Shown here piece by piece: positions 33,640 to 46,349 of a stretch of 64,000 nucleotides of DNA; the first letter of the stretch is position 1; every line of letters begins with the position of its first letter. The notes under the pieces are model-generated. The model was not told the DNA's origin. It saw only the letters and a list, made by a program, of their open reading frames with translations, and made no database searches. Origin of the DNA: Selaginella moellendorffii (lineage: Eukaryota > Streptophyta > Lycopodiopsida > Selaginellales > Selaginellaceae); the NCBI RefSeq assembly GCF_000143415.4, contig NW_003314291.1:1544249-1608248 (forward strand), written 5' to 3'. The translations under genes and the position numbers were made by a program.

Positions 33640-36340
33640 AAGTTGATTATAATGGTTGACCAAGCTAAATGTTGGAATCTTATTGTCGATGGTGGTGCTG
33701 AAGATGGTGCCAATAGAGCTACGGAGATTTGGACCATTCAAGATGTTGTTTAGGAGCTGTAAGTCCTTAATCAAAATCAACAATAAATTCAAGACGAGAT
33801 ATATGGCATGATGGATACTATGCATTAGTTTGTTGAGGCACTCGAGGCTGGATGTGGTAGTGTTCCAAGTAAGCCTTCCTTGGTAGATTGACTCAAAATT
33901 CTAACTTTTTCCAATGATGGTGGTGTGGACGAGTGTCTCGCTTGGCTAGCCAATGTGAAGAAGGGGAACTCTAGATGCAAAGGCTTTAGTGGCTATTCCA
34001 ATGGTTTTGCATGATGCGGGCTTTCAGCAGTAAAATTGGCTTAAAGAGTCTCGTGTTGCGAATAAAAAACTACCAGTGTCAACCATGGATGAGTTTAAGG
34101 TTGCTTTTCATTTACATTTTGCCCCTCACTACGATGTGGAAAATGCTTGTACAGAACTTCGACATTTTTAGCAAGGGAAAATGATGCTTGGGGACTATAT
34201 TGAAAAGCTTACTTGCTTGATTAGCTGTGTTCTAACGAAGGATCCAGATCAAAATAAGTCCTACTTCATTAATGGCTTTCATAGTGAGAGCATGCGGCAA
34301 CACTTGCATCATTCTCAGCTTACAAAGAGCTCTTTGATGCGGTTTGTCGACTTGACAATGACAAGTACAAGTCTCGCAAGTGTTTGCAGAGTCCTTTTAT
34401 CGAGAATCGTCATAATGAGCACTGTGGACACAAGGATGGGAACAAGCACCACAAGTTGAAGTTTCTGATGACTACTTCAGATGCAAAGAGGTCAAAGAAG
34501 CAGAAGTTCTTTGTGAAGAATTATAAATAGGGTTGTCATCATTGCAGTGAGCTTGGACACTACAAAGTTAATTGTCCATAGCTAAAGAACAAGTAGTAGA
34601 GCAAGAAGAATGGCTAATCTTCTACTGACGGTAAATTAGATACTAAAAAGTTGCAAATTTTGTAGCATGAGGATGACGGGGATGACCATTCCGATTGGAG
34701 GGAGAGTCTTTCGATTGTTGCTCGTCAACTCAATTGTGTGTGGAACAAAATGGAGCTCGAGAATACTCGTGAATTAACTTTAATGTTGGAAGGTGTGTTC
34801 CATGGCAGTCTAGTGTGGATTTTACTGGATAGTGGGAGTGATGACAACTTTGTTTTGGCAAAGTTTGTTGCGGAGCATGGCTTGGTGACACGAAGAGTTT
34901 TTCTATACACGGTGGAAGCTATAGCTATCTTTGCTTAGCATTTCGATACTTGTGTAGAGAGGGTAGAAGTGTTAGTTGGCAAAACCACACTTGTGGAGAT
35001 TTTTTATTTCGCGAATATCCATTGTGTGGATCTCATTCTTGGGATGCTATGGTTGGTGAAGGTGAATCCGGAGATAAAGTGGAGTATAAAGCGTGTCTTG
35101 CTATAGTATGATTATGTTAAAAATGTGTGGTTTAAAGAAGGAGTTCAACCTCCAGTTGTTATACTCTCCACTACATCTTTGAAGCAGGCTTGTCATAATG
35201 GAAAAGCACTTTTGGGTTACTTGTTATTTGTTCGTGACTTGGGAGAGAAGTAGCAATACAAGATGTACTCGATAAGTTTTTTGATGTTTTTCCATCTGAA
35301 CTTCCTTATGGGTTGCCTCCATTACAAGGTGTGGAGTATGGGATTATGTTGGAGCTAGGGATGTGGCCAATTTACCAACATCTATTTCGGTTAAGTTATG
35401 CAGAAGAGCAAGAAGTTCAATGACAAGTCAAGGAATTACTTGAGTTTGGATTTATTTAGCCAAGTAAGTTTCCATTTGGTGCTTTGGTTTTGCTTGTGAA
35501 GAAGGATAGTTCAATATGGATGTGTATTGACTACCATGTCTTGAACAAGAAGATAGTGAAGGATAAAATGCCGATGCCATGTGTGGATGATATCTTAGAC
35601 AAGTTTAATGAAGCATGAGTGTTTACCAAGATTGATTTAAGGAGTGGATATCATCAAATTGCAATGGATGATGCATCTATCTCCAAGATGGCATTTAACA
35701 CAAGCTTCGGACATTGTCACAGAATTTTTACAAGGCCTATGTGAGACTTCTACAGAACAGAAAGGGCCATGAGGTGAAGAAGGAGCTTGAGCAAGCTGCA
35801 GAATTTGATTTCCAGCAGAAATGTCCATTTAGACCCATGGTAAAAACATAAATCATTGAAATATGTAATAATTATTTCAGTATGTTTAGACCTTCTCGTC
35901 CTTGGAAGGGGAAAAACCAGTTCTTCGAAGTAAGTTTTTGGAACGACTGCAATTATAGTTATGCCGTTTGGTTTGACGAATGCACCAGCCACATTTACTC
36001 GGTTGATGACAGAGGTATTTTGGCATTATCTTCATGAGTTTATGGAGATTTTCTTGGATGATATTCTTGTTTTCAGCAAAAATATAGAGGAGCATAAGGT
36101 GCATTTGCACAAGGTTCTTTTGTTACTCTGTGACAACAAACTTTATGTGAAGAAGAGCAAATGTGAATTTGCAAAGTCGGAGGTGGAATATTTAGGCTAT
36201 ATTGTGACATCTAAGGGTGTCAAGATGAATCTAAGGAAGGTGGTTGTGGTGGAGAGTTGGCCTACACCAACTTTAGTGGCCGAGTTATGCAGCTTTCTTG
36301 GAATGGCTAGTTATTATTGACATTTCCAACATAAGTTTGC
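33640..36340 (+). pseudogene. Gypsy-C gag-pol remnant
   Basis: Gag pieces (QDEIYGMMDTMH, CGSVPSKPSLVD) carry many TAG/TAA stops at likely glutamine codons. A zinc knuckle (CHHCSELGHYKVNC, about 34530-34575), a retropepsin (LLDSGSDDNFVLAKFV, about 34825) and an RT follow. RT reads [12 protein letters not shown] and then FLDD rather than YxDD at the catalytic site (about 36053-36064). A foreign segment at 35717-35955 splits the RT before MPFG. The rest of pol is in the N gap. Non-functional. Confidence 0.85.
35717..35955 (+). other. Foreign two-exon gene fragment inside the Gypsy-C RT
   Basis: The segment replaces the few residues expected between SFGHC and MPFG. It reads FYKAYVRLLQNRKGHEVKKE and then FDFQQKCPFRPM, followed by an intron-like stretch (GTAAAA ... 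TTATTTCAG, about 35842-35884). A second open piece, MFRPSRPWKGKNQFFE, ends at a GTAAGT donor. This looks like host gene sequence with splice sites. I do not recognise the protein. Confidence 0.5.
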
Positions 36341-36347
36341 GGAGGTG

Positions 36348-37030
36348 NNNNNNNNNNNNNNNNNNNNNNNNNNNNNNNNNNNNNNNNNNNNNNNNNNNNN
36401 NNNNNNNNNNNNNNNNNNNNNNNNNNNNNNNNNNNNNNNNNNNNNNNNNNNNNNNNNNNNNNNNNNNNNNNNNNNNNNNNNNNNNNNNNNNNNNNNNNNN
36501 NNNNNNNNNNNNNNNNNNNNNNNNNNNNNNNNNNNNNNNNNNNNNNNNNNNNNNNNNNNNNNNNNNNNNNNNNNNNNNNNNNNNNNNNNNNNNNNNNNNN
36601 NNNNNNNNNNNNNNNNNNNNNNNNNNNNNNNNNNNNNNNNNNNNNNNNNNNNNNNNNNNNNNNNNNNNNNNNNNNNNNNNNNNNNNNNNNNNNNNNNNNN
36701 NNNNNNNNNNNNNNNNNNNNNNNNNNNNNNNNNNNNNNNNNNNNNNNNNNNNNNNNNNNNNNNNNNNNNNNNNNNNNNNNNNNNNNNNNNNNNNNNNNNN
36801 NNNNNNNNNNNNNNNNNNNNNNNNNNNNNNNNNNNNNNNNNNNNNNNNNNNNNNNNNNNNNNNNNNNNNNNNNNNNNNNNNNNNNNNNNNNNNNNNNNNN
36901 NNNNNNNNNNNNNNNNNNNNNNNNNNNNNNNNNNNNNNNNNNNNNNNNNNNNNNNNNNNNNNNNNNNNNNNNNNNNNNNNNNNNNNNNNNNNNNNNNNNN
37001 NNNNNNNNNNNNNNNNNNNNNNNNNNNNNN
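36348..37030. other. Assembly gap, 683 N
   Basis: A sized gap inside Gypsy-C pol; long frames through it are meaningless. Confidence 0.95.
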
Positions 37031-37132
37031 GGCTATGGAAGATGGACCAAGAGATTGAACAAGATTCCCCAAAAAGGGTGATCACCGGTACAACTCATCC
37101 TTAGGACAAGAACTTCATTGGGGGGGAAGAAT

Positions 37133-37356
37133 TGTTAAGTGCCAATTTTGACCACTTGGTCAATTTTGGTCAAAGGGAAGCTATCAAGGCATGTTAGGGT
37201 AAGGAATTTAACCTACCCTAGGGCTCACAGTGGAGCGGCGGTGTAATGGAGCTTTTGAGGTAGCTCGGGGGTGGTTGGGTGGTGAGGAACCTCAAGAGGT
37301 GGTGTAGCATAGTCTAGTGTGACTAGATCTCTGTCTTTTTGCGCTGGATCATAACA
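37133..37356 (+). repeat. Gypsy-C 3' LTR (224 bp)
   Basis: It begins TGTTAAGTGCC after the purine tract and ends ATAACA, then Gypsy-B gag resumes. Confidence 0.85.
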
Positions 37357-37360
37357 ATAA

Positions 37361-38160
37361 AACATGCCAAAGATTATGGTATTGTGGAATGGAAGTTAGC
37401 TAAGAGGTTAATTCTTGGTTGGAATTATGGGAAAGTTGCTGGTCTCACAATCCTTGTGAGAATAAAGTGAAGATTGATTTTTTTTGTGATGAAGCTTATA
37501 GGCCGTACTTCTTCATGGTGGAAGAGCTACATCAAAGTTAATCCAAAGCCAATTTCTTAGACTGATTTGACAAAGGTTTTTCTCACTTCGTTTGTCAAGA
37601 AGTTTGAAAAGGTTAATCTCGTGAACTAGTTGTTAGAGATCTGGTAAGGGACTTTATCTTTGGATGCGTATGCCTGTAAGTTTTGTGATCTTTGCCTTAG
37701 TCTCACGGGCACCTATAATGAGTTACTCAAGATGCAATGTTTTATCAAAAGTTTGAGCTCGGTGTATGTGTAGCATAAGGTTAAGAAGGACCACCCTTTC
37801 CAAAGACAGGTCATTATGAATTTTTGGTGATGCCATTTAGTTTAACAAATGCTCCTGCAACTTTTCAAAAATTGATGAATCAAGTTCTACAGCCTTGCTT
37901 GGGAAAGTTTGCAATTAATTATTTTGATGATATCCTAGTATTTAGCTCTTATGTGGAGGAACACAAGATGCATGTGCAAAGTGTTTTACAATTTTTGAGG
38001 GACAACAAACTCTATTCGAAGTTATTAAAGTGCGAGTTTTTCTTAAACGAGATTGGATATCTTAGACATTTGATTTCAATACATGGTGTAAGAGTTGATC
38101 CCGCAAAGATTCAGGTTGTGGTTGATTGGCCTATACCTTTGATAATACATGATCTCCCTA
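37361..38160 (+). pseudogene. Gypsy-B relic 1 continued: gag fused to RT by internal deletion
   Basis: Gag ([23 protein letters not shown]) runs to about 37790, then jumps to RT at [19 protein letters not shown], skipping protease and the RT N-terminus. RT with YFDD continues to VVDWPIP (about 38140). It then meets an oppositely oriented Gypsy-B piece at about 38160-38176. Confidence 0.88.
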
Positions 38161-38175
38161 TACCTAAAACGTCAT

Positions 38176-39451
38176 CCTCAATTTTTCCCCTTCCTCAGGA
38201 ATGTCATCCAAGTCATAACTAAAACTTGGAAACACTCTCTTCACGTCATCCTCAGTTTCCTATGTAGCTTGGTCCATGGAATAACTATTCCCCTGAACTA
38301 ACATCACTCTAGTTGTTTTTGGCATGTTTTCACCAATCTTTGAGCAAGAATATTGGCTGGACCAGCCTTCTCAACATCAATCTCTAGGATCTAGATGATG
38401 GACTGATTTATGACATCACCAAAGTGCAAATACACTTTAAACTTGCTCACATGGAACGTTGGATGAATCTTCAAATTAGTTGGCAAGTCCAAAGTGTATA
38501 CAAGATCTTCCACACGCTGTAAAATTGTCTAAGGCCCACAATATCATGGAGACAACTTAGCACTGCCACCTTCTTTCAGAGACCATTGTGCATTTGACAG
38601 CTTAAGGAAAACTTTGTCACCAACTTTGTACTCTTGATGACGACAATACTCATCAGCCATTCTTTTGTCTTGATCTTGAGCTTGCCTCATGTTCAACTTT
38701 GCCAATTCAAGCTTGTCTTGCATATCCTTTCAGGAAATCACAAGCATGAAGTATCTGAACCAAAGCCAAACTCAAACTCATAGAAGACTTAGGCTTATAG
38801 CCATACATTGCCATAAAAGGAGACATGCCAATAGCCGATTGATAAGCACTATTATGAGAAAACTGAAGCAAAGGTAAATATTTCTCCCATACTCCTTGTC
38901 AAATCAAGTTTCCCATAAAAGTCCTTAGCATATTTTCTAATAGCTAATTCATGCACTTTGTTTGCCCATCTCATTGTGGATGCTCACCACTACTCATGCT
39001 CAGTTTAGTCTCTAGCTTCTCAAAGACCATTTGCCAAAACTTGGACGTGAACTTGGGATCCCGATCACTTATAATGCCACTTGGTAAACCATAGAGATTG
39101 AATAACCAGTCTACAAACAACTAAGCAAGTTCAAAAGCTTTTATCGTCATTTTTACGAGGAAGAAGTGAGCCATCTTTGTCAAACAATTCACAACAACCT
39201 AAATAATATCATTTACTCGAAAGGTTTTGGGCAAACTAGTGATAAAGTCCATCGAGATGCTATCCCACTTATTCTCGGATACACGTAAAGGATGATAGAG
39301 GCTAGTGAACTTCTGATGATCAACTTTGACTATTTGGTAGATAAAACAACTATGTACGTACTTCTCAACATCTAACTTCATCCCAGGCCAAAAGAAATGC
39401 CTTTTCACTAATATATATGTTCTCAGTACCCCTGGATGCCCAGCACTTAGC
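38176..39451 (-). pseudogene. Gypsy-B relic 2: integrase and chromodomain end, minus strand
   Basis: Nucleotide match to 10615-11880 of the intact element, starting at the pol stop and chromodomain and running into the integrase zinc finger ([10 protein letters not shown]). Many stops. It is interrupted at 39452 by Gypsy-A copy 2 and continues at 46350. Confidence 0.9.
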
Positions 39452-40383
39452 TGTAAGGAACCGACTCCCCGAGGTGTTGAAAGCTAAAGGATCCCCAAAG
39501 GCACGACCAAAATAATAAAGAGTTCATCGGATGGGATCGAGTCTGGGATTGAGTCCAAGATCGACTCTAAGAGTGAGTTCGAGACCGAGTCTGAGATCGA
39601 GTCTGAGACCAAGTCTGAGACTGAGTTTGAGATTGAGTCCGAGATCCAATATTGGGTCCGAGACCGAGTCCGAGATAGAGGGGGTGGCTGCAGGGGGTTC
39701 CAAAAGTATAGTAGTCTAGGAACCAGTCTTGAAAGAACTTTCTAGTGGTGCTTCCAAACTGACTTGAGGTTGAGATTGGGTCTGAGAGGCCTTGGGTGGG
39801 AGTGAGCATGGACTTGTGTGGTGTTGGAAGGGCCACCCACGGAAGTGCTCAAGAGTAATTCCCACTCCCAGAAGGGAAACTGACTATGGTGCTCTCGACT
39901 CATGTGGAATGGTGCCCCACTTGAGTACCTTGCGGCTCATTGGTCCTCACCCTTCCTAGGGGCTTAGGCCTTCCCTTCGGGATGGAAGTGGGGGGTAGAG
40001 ATACCCATACCAGGCCGTTAGGCCACAGTGTTTTGCCCCAGCATCCCGAAGCAAGTGTTGCACCCAAGGCCTGGGATTTAGAGGGTCCCATGATCAAGTC
40101 TTGTTGTACCAAGGGATATTAGGAACTTGGAGGCTTGGTGTGTTTGGCTGTTTGTGCTTGCGGGGAGTGTAACCTAATCTTAAGTCCAGTCTAACCCGGA
40201 GAGGGGGATTGGGAGAGATTTGGGAATTCATGGATAGATGGCTAACGCTCTATTGCTCATGTAGTGAGTAGTTGAAACCAAGTAGGACCAAGTAGAAGCT
40301 GGTACAATAGGCGAGGAACTTTGGTTAGGGAACTTAGCTAAAGCCAAGGAAGTGTTGGTCAGATAGATGAGGTAAGCTAGTTG
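39452..40383 (+). repeat. Gypsy-A copy 2, 5' LTR, truncated at its 3' end
   Basis: Matches 3660-4700 and contains a shortened 12-bp array (39530-39680). The last 35 bp or so of the LTR are missing, and pol begins at about 40384 in the IELVE region. Confidence 0.85.
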
Positions 40384-42313
40384 GTAAGATTGAGTTGGTC
40401 GAAAGTGCTAAGGTGGTCTCGTTTGAACGAAAAGGATCTCGAGGAGCTCAAACACCAACTATAAGAGTTGGTGGACAAAAGGTATGTTAGGTTGAGCAAG
40501 TTGCTATATGGGGTGCCGATGTTATTTGTGAAAAAGAAAGATGGTTCTATGCGCATATGCATAGATTACCGATTGCTCAACAAGTATACAAAGAAGAACA
40601 AGTACTTTTCAAGGATTGACCTAATGTCAAGATACTACCAAATTAGGGTAGCAGAGGAAGATGTCAAGAAGACAACCTATCAAACAAGGTATGGGAGCTT
40701 TGAGTTTCTGGTGATGCCTTTCGGGCTATGCAATGTGTCGGCAACATTTTCGACTTTGATGAACCACATCTTTGTACCCTATCTGGATCACTTCGTGGTC
40801 GTTTATATTGACGACATCCTGATCTATAGCGAAACACTAGAGGAGCATGCCAAACTCTTAACGAAAGTGTTTGAGAAACTAAGAGAACACCAGCTATATG
40901 CTAAAGAGAGCAAATGTGACTTTTCTCAACAAAAGATAAAGTTTCTCGGGCATGTGATAGGCAAATATGGGCTCAAGGTGGACCTTGAGAAGGTCCAAGC
41001 GATCTAGGAATGGGAATGACCATCAAATGTACATGAGTTAAGGGCATTCTTGGGGCTATGCAATTACAACTGAAAGTTTATCAAACACTATTCGAGAGTA
41101 GCCCTACCTTTAACAAACCAAATGGGAAAAGGGAAGATCGTATGGATAACGGAATGCGAGGCAGCATTTATCCTCCTCAAAGGGAAGTTGATGAAGGCTC
41201 CTATGTTGGCGTTACTAGATTTTGATAAGGACTTTGAGGTAGAAACGGATGCTTCAGACTTTGCATTGAGCGCAGTGTTGAAGCAAGACAACCATCCAAT
41301 AGCGTTCTTTTGGAAGAAGTTGGACAAGGCTCAGTAGAAGTGGCCTGCCCACAAGAAGGAATCGTTTGTGGTGGTCAAGGTGCTCAAGGAGTGGAGACAC
41401 TACCTTGGGAGACACTTCAAGGTTTATATGGACAATGTGGCAACAAAACACTTCTTGTCATAGCCCGAACTGAGAGGGAAAAAGGGTCAGTGGGCCAATG
41501 CTTTGGCCGAGTTTGATTGCGAGATTTTGTACAAGCCTGGGAAGAGCAACATCGTGGTGGATGCTCTAAGTCAAAAAACGAGCATGAAGTTGGTAATATC
41601 CAGCGCGATAACAACCTTTTGGGACGATGTGCGGACAGCATATGAGAATGATGGTCTAGTACAAGAAGTGTTGCTGAGGAATCTAGAGGCACAGGAAACT
41701 CACCAGAGAAGTGAGCTGCCATTGGAAGAGAAAATAGGCTATGCAGAAATGCAATGGACTCATCTATTATAAACAAACGAGGGTGTATGTTCTAGAAGGG
41801 GAACTAAGAAAGGTAGCATTAGAAGAGTGTCATGACGGACCTTTTGCGAGACACAGCGGAGTGCCCAAGACAATGGGCTTACTCAAGAGGAAGTATCACT
41901 GGCTAGGTATAGCTAAGGATATCCAAGATTATGTAAAGACATATACAACATGTCAACAGGTCAAAGCTGTGACTAAGGCTAGTGGGGGCTTGTTACAAAG
42001 CATCCCAATTCTAGATCATCAGTGGAAATGTCTTACGATGGACTTTATCACGGGACTCCCCCCAAGTGAGGGGTTTGATGCAATATTCGTGGTGGTGGAC
42101 CGATTTTCGAAAATGGCACATTTCATACCCACCATAATGGAAATGGATGCGGAAGGTGTGGCAAAGCTATTTTTCAAACAAGTGGTTCAAGTGCGGGGAA
42201 GGCTAGAGGAGATCATCTTAAATCGAGATAAGATCTTCATCAGTAGGTTTTAGAGAACTCTCCTGGAATAGTATCGCACCAAGTTGAAATTTAGCACAAC
42301 CTATCACCCATAG

Positions 42314-42364
42314 ATAAGTATTGGGTATTAAGTCAAGTTGGATGGCACTAACACTTTTTGACAG
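42314..42364 (+). other. Intron-like insertion in integrase core, Gypsy-A copy 2
   Basis: 51 bp starting ATAAGT and ending TTGACAG, at the same site as 2371-2417, with a CACTAAC branch-like motif. Removal gives G|AT GGA CAA, the expected DGQ. Confidence 0.5.
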
Positions 42365-42781
42365 ATGGACAAACGAAAAGGGTGAATAGGCAGCTGGAGG
42401 ATTATTTGCAATGCTATGTCTCAGGAGACCAACCCAATTGGGTAAGTCATTTAGGACTTGCGGAAATGTGTTATAACAACTCACCACATTCGAGTATCGG
42501 GGTGAGTCTATGGGAAGTCATCAATGGGCGAGCTATTGAAGGTCCTATGGAACTCGGCGTGGCCGAGTATCATGGAGAGTTACCCGTGGTGGAGGCATTC
42601 ACGGCAAAAAGACTCAATATTTGAAATTTAGTGAGGGATTCCTTGGAACGGGCTCAACAAAGGCAAACCAAGTACGTGAACTAAAAGTGCCGGGATGTAG
42701 AGTTCCATTTGGGGAGAAGGTGTGGCTGAACACCAAGAACCTAAGGCTACTAAGTGGGATCAGCCAGAAGTTGACCCAAAG

Positions 42782-42833
42782 GTATAAATGCATGTATTCC
42801 TGGAAATGAACTAATCTTGAGTTCCTCAAGCAG
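42782..42833 (+). other. GT-AG intron before the GPF/Y module, Gypsy-A copy 2
   Basis: 52 bp starting GTATAA and ending CAAGCAG. Splicing gives RFAGPYEIE. Same site and length as copy 1. Confidence 0.7.
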
Positions 42834-43619
42834 GTTCGCAGGGCCCTATGAGATTGAGGCACGAATCAGTAAAGTGGCTTACCGCCTCTGACTTTCTCGA
42901 GAAATGGGGAAGATGCACCTAGTGTTTTATGTGAACTTACTCAAGCCGTACTTTCAGGATTCGCTTCGCAAGGACCAAATAAGACCTTTACCTGATGTTA
43001 TCCAAAGGGAAAAGGAATACGAAGTTGAGGCCATCCTCAATGTGTGCGAGAGCAAAAGACAAGGATGCGAGGTGAGGGAGTTCCATGTGAAGTGGAAAGA
43101 ATTTCCGCACTGCGAAGCAACATGGGAACCGAAAGAAAACATAACAAATGTGGAAGATCTAGTGGAGGAATTTCTGTAAGGTAGAACTTTATGTACTTAT
43201 GCAAAATTCAATTAAAGTATCAATTTGTGAAGTTGAGCAATTGCATATATTGGGACCCAAAAGCGCGTCGAAGGTAAGCTAATTAGCATGGGTTAGCTAA
43301 GTTGACAAAGCATAGAAAACTACGCTTGACTCCCCACGGGGATGTTAAATCTATAAACATATTCTACGGAGGTTGGGTTCAAGTCCCAACCCTCTAGTAA
43401 AGCAAAGCTGGGTTCAAGTCCTAACCCCATACTAGGGCATGGTGAGGGGAGGGATGTAGGGACACCTATACTCTGTTGTCATGAGCGTTTTTGGCCGGGG
43501 AGGCTAACTTAGGCACACTGATAAGTGGGGGGATGCCCCCGGAGACATGGTCAACAAGTTGTAGAATTAAAAAGAGGTGTTCAATGTGGGCATTGAACTT
43601 CTTTTATGGGTAGTAGAGT

Positions 43620-46349
43620 TGTAAGGAACCAACTCCCCGAGGTGTCGAAAGCTAAAGGATCCCCGAAGGCACGACAAAAATGATAAAGAGTTCATCAGAT
43701 GGGACCGAGTCCGAGACCAACTCTAAGACTGAGTTTAAGACTGAGTTCAAGATCAAATTTGAGACCGAGTTCGAGACTGAGTTCGAGACCGAGTCCGAGA
43801 CCGAGTTTGAGACCGAGTCCGAGATCCGATATTGGGTTCGAGACAAAGTCCAAGGTCGGGTCCGAGATCAAGTCTAAGATCAAGTGCGAGACCGAGTCCG
43901 AATACTAATACAGGTCATGGGGTGAAAGCCCAAAGCATGTATCTACCAGGGGGGGGGGGGGGGGGGGGTTAAGGATAATGAGGTTTAAGAATCAATCTTG
44001 AAGGAACTCTCTAGTGGTGCTTCCAAATTAACTTGAGGTTGAAACTGGGGCCCAAGGGTCTTGGGTGGGAGTGAGTATGGACTCCTGTGGTGCCGGAGGG
44101 GCCACCCATGGAAGTGCTCAAGAGCAACTCCCACACCCGGAAGGGAAACCGACTATGGTGTTCCCAGCTCATGTGGAGTGGTGCCCCATTTGAGTACCTT
44201 GTGGCTCATTGGTCCTCGCTCTTTCTAGGGGCTTAGGCCTTCCCTTCAAGATGGAAGTAGGGGGGGTAGAGGTACCCTGTAAGCGACTAATTTTCCATTT
44301 TACTTTAGTTACTTAACCACATCTCCGACCACTTGGAAGAGTCTCATTCACAACCTCCATAAGTCCCAGTTAGGACTTGGGGCCTGCTAGCCTCGAGAAT
44401 GGCATCCATGCCACTCAACCTTTGCACTTGGTCCAAGTGCTCCACGTGTCCGATCCCATGACTGACACCCCAAGGTACCACCGACATATCGGCCTGTTAT
44501 GCTAAGGCCATGCCCATTCACCTTGGTCACACCGGTGGTCTAACACCACCTGCATCATAGTCCCGTCTCTCAAAGACTGGGCCATCCATCCGTGAGTGAT
44601 CATCCCAAATCTAGTTAGCATCCTTAAGATGCCCACAGACATGGGGAATAGCCTTCCCCGACAACTCTTTTCCAGTCCCCACCAAGTCCTTTTTTTTCCA
44701 TTTCCGTGTTCGCCAACACTGCCACTAGATCAAGGCCCGCAAGCCCGACCTCTAAGTCCCACTATCCTTTGGGACTTCCTCACCATATGACCATATCCTT
44801 GGTCACTGCACTAGAGGATTGCTCCTCTTCCCTTTCACCATTTGGGACTTTGGGATAACATTTCGGAATACTATGGCCTTACGCAAGCCTCATGGGTACT
44901 CTCCCCACCTTTCGCCTTTAGGTGCTTTAGCCATAGGCCTAGAGCGAAGTTCCATTGAGCCACGTCAGGTATCCAAGTAGGTAGTGCCACTTACACTTGG
45001 ATTGAGAGCATCAGCTAGTCAATCTCCCGGGGGAACTAGAGCCGGCTCTTGAACACTTCACCAAACTACCCCGCTTGTTGGTCCATGTTCACTCTAGTCT
45101 TGGACTTCCCAGTGGGCAGCTCATCATCCAACACTGGGTACAGCCTTCCTAGGCCAAACTAGCCTTTCCTGGCCAAACTGGCTCCATTACAGTCCTCCCC
45201 CTCACTATACTTTTGGAGCTCACCAAATCCCCCAGGGTCTGGGAGATGAATGCTTTGGGCTTTCACCCTTTCAAACTCGAACTCGGACTCGGACTCGGAC
45301 TCGGACTTGGACTTGGACTCGGCCTCGGTCTCGGCCTCGGCCTCGGCCCCGATCTCGGTCTCGGTCCCGATCTCGGTCTCGGTTTCGGTCCCGGTCCCGG
45401 TCCCGGTCTTGGTCTCGACTTCAGACTCCATCTCAGGTCCATCTCGGACTCCATCTCGGACTCCATCTCAGACTCCATCTCGGGTCCATCTCGGACTCCA
45501 TCTCGGACTCCATCTCAGATCCATCTCAGACTCCATCTCGGACTCCATCTCGGGTCCATCTCGGACTCCATCTAAGACTCCATCTCAGGTTCATCTTGGA
45601 CTCCATCTTGGACTCCATCTCGGGGTCCTTCTTGGACTCCACTTCGGACTCCATCTCGGGGTCCTTCTCGGACTCCACTTTGGACTCCAACTCGGATCCA
45701 TCTCGGACACTTCCACGTGTCATGTGTTGGTCTTTTTGGGTCCCTTTTTGGAGCCTTGCTTATTGCTCGCCTCATGCTCATTCCTCAAGCACTTTGTTGG
45801 GAGTTCCACTCCCGCTCTCGACCTTTCAAGTCAGAGCTTTTAGTCCAAACGTGTTACGCTCGTTTGGTTTTCGCTTCGGCCACCACCACATGACACCCTT
45901 CCGGTTCCACTTTGGGGCCTAGGGATTTTGTGTCTCACATACCCATACCAGGCCATTAGGCCATGGTGTTTTGCCCTAGTGTCCCGAAGCAAGTGTTTCA
46001 CCCAATGCTTGGGATTTAGAGGGTCCCATGATCAAGTCTTGTTGTACCAAGGGATATTAAGAACCTGGAGGCTTGGTGTGCTTGGCTGCTTGTGCTTGCG
46101 GGGAGTGTAGCCTAACCTTAAGTCTAGTCTAACCCGGGGAGGGGGATTGGGAGAGATTTGGGAATCCGTGGATGGATAGCTAACGCTCTGTTGCTTGTGT
46201 AGTGAGTAGTTGAAACCAAATAGAACCAAATAGGAGCTGGTACAATAAACGTGGAACTTTGGCAAGGGAACTTAGCTAAAGCCAAGGAAGTGTTGGTCGG
46301 ATAGATGAGGTAAGTTGGCAAATTGGAAAGGAAAAATTTGTGGCTTACA
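43620..46349 (+). repeat. Gypsy-A copy 2, 3' LTR, interrupted
   Basis: About 1063 bp of LTR sequence once the nested solo LTR and one TACCC copy are removed. It carries a 12-bp array (43690-43905) and a 20-G run (about 43949-43968). Confidence 0.9.
44278..45939 (-). repeat. LARD-B solo LTR (1662 bp), TSD TACCC
   Basis: Plus-strand ends are TGTAAGCGACTAA and TGTGTCTCACA, the same as LARD-B LTRs. It is flanked by TACCC (44273-44277 and 45940-45944), and the Gypsy-A LTR reads straight through when it is removed. Intra-element recombination is the usual origin. Confidence 0.93.

Larger units (their letters stand above)
33451..37356 (+). mobile_element. Gypsy-C: degenerate Ty3/gypsy element nested in Gypsy-B
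   Basis: A truncated 5' LTR (33451-33627) and a 3' LTR (37133-37356) share long blocks such as GGTAGCTCGGGGGTGGTTGGG and end ATAACA. A G-rich purine tract (TTGGGGGGGAAGAAT) precedes the 3' LTR. Between them lie gag, protease and RT remains and a 683-N gap. No target duplication is visible because the left edge is rearranged. Confidence 0.85.
40384..43180 (+). pseudogene. Gypsy-A copy 2 pol remnant
   Basis: RT lacks a short segment after KKNKY, keeps YIDD (about 40807-40818), and is followed by RNase H (TDASD near 41250, YMDN), integrase zinc finger and core (MDF near 42038; the SDRD site reads NRD) and an intact-looking chromodomain (42904-43179, VKWKEFPHCEATWEP). Stops and frameshifts occur at about 41006, 41335, 41461 and 42250. 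The integrase Trp codon is TAG here but TGG in copy 1, and the reverse holds for a Gln codon. Both intron-like segments are shared with copy 1. Dead copy. Confidence 0.92.
39452..46349 (+). mobile_element. Gypsy-A copy 2, TSD TTAGC
   Basis: It begins TGTAAG (39452), ends CTTACA (46349) and is flanked by TTAGC (39447-39451 and 46350-46354), inside a Gypsy-B relic. The 5' LTR is fused directly to RT, so primer site, gag and protease are deleted. The 3' LTR carries a nested LARD-B solo LTR. Confidence 0.93.

Noticed and set aside
36285-37104. Frames of about 240-270 codons
   Set aside because: They consist mostly of the 683-N gap.
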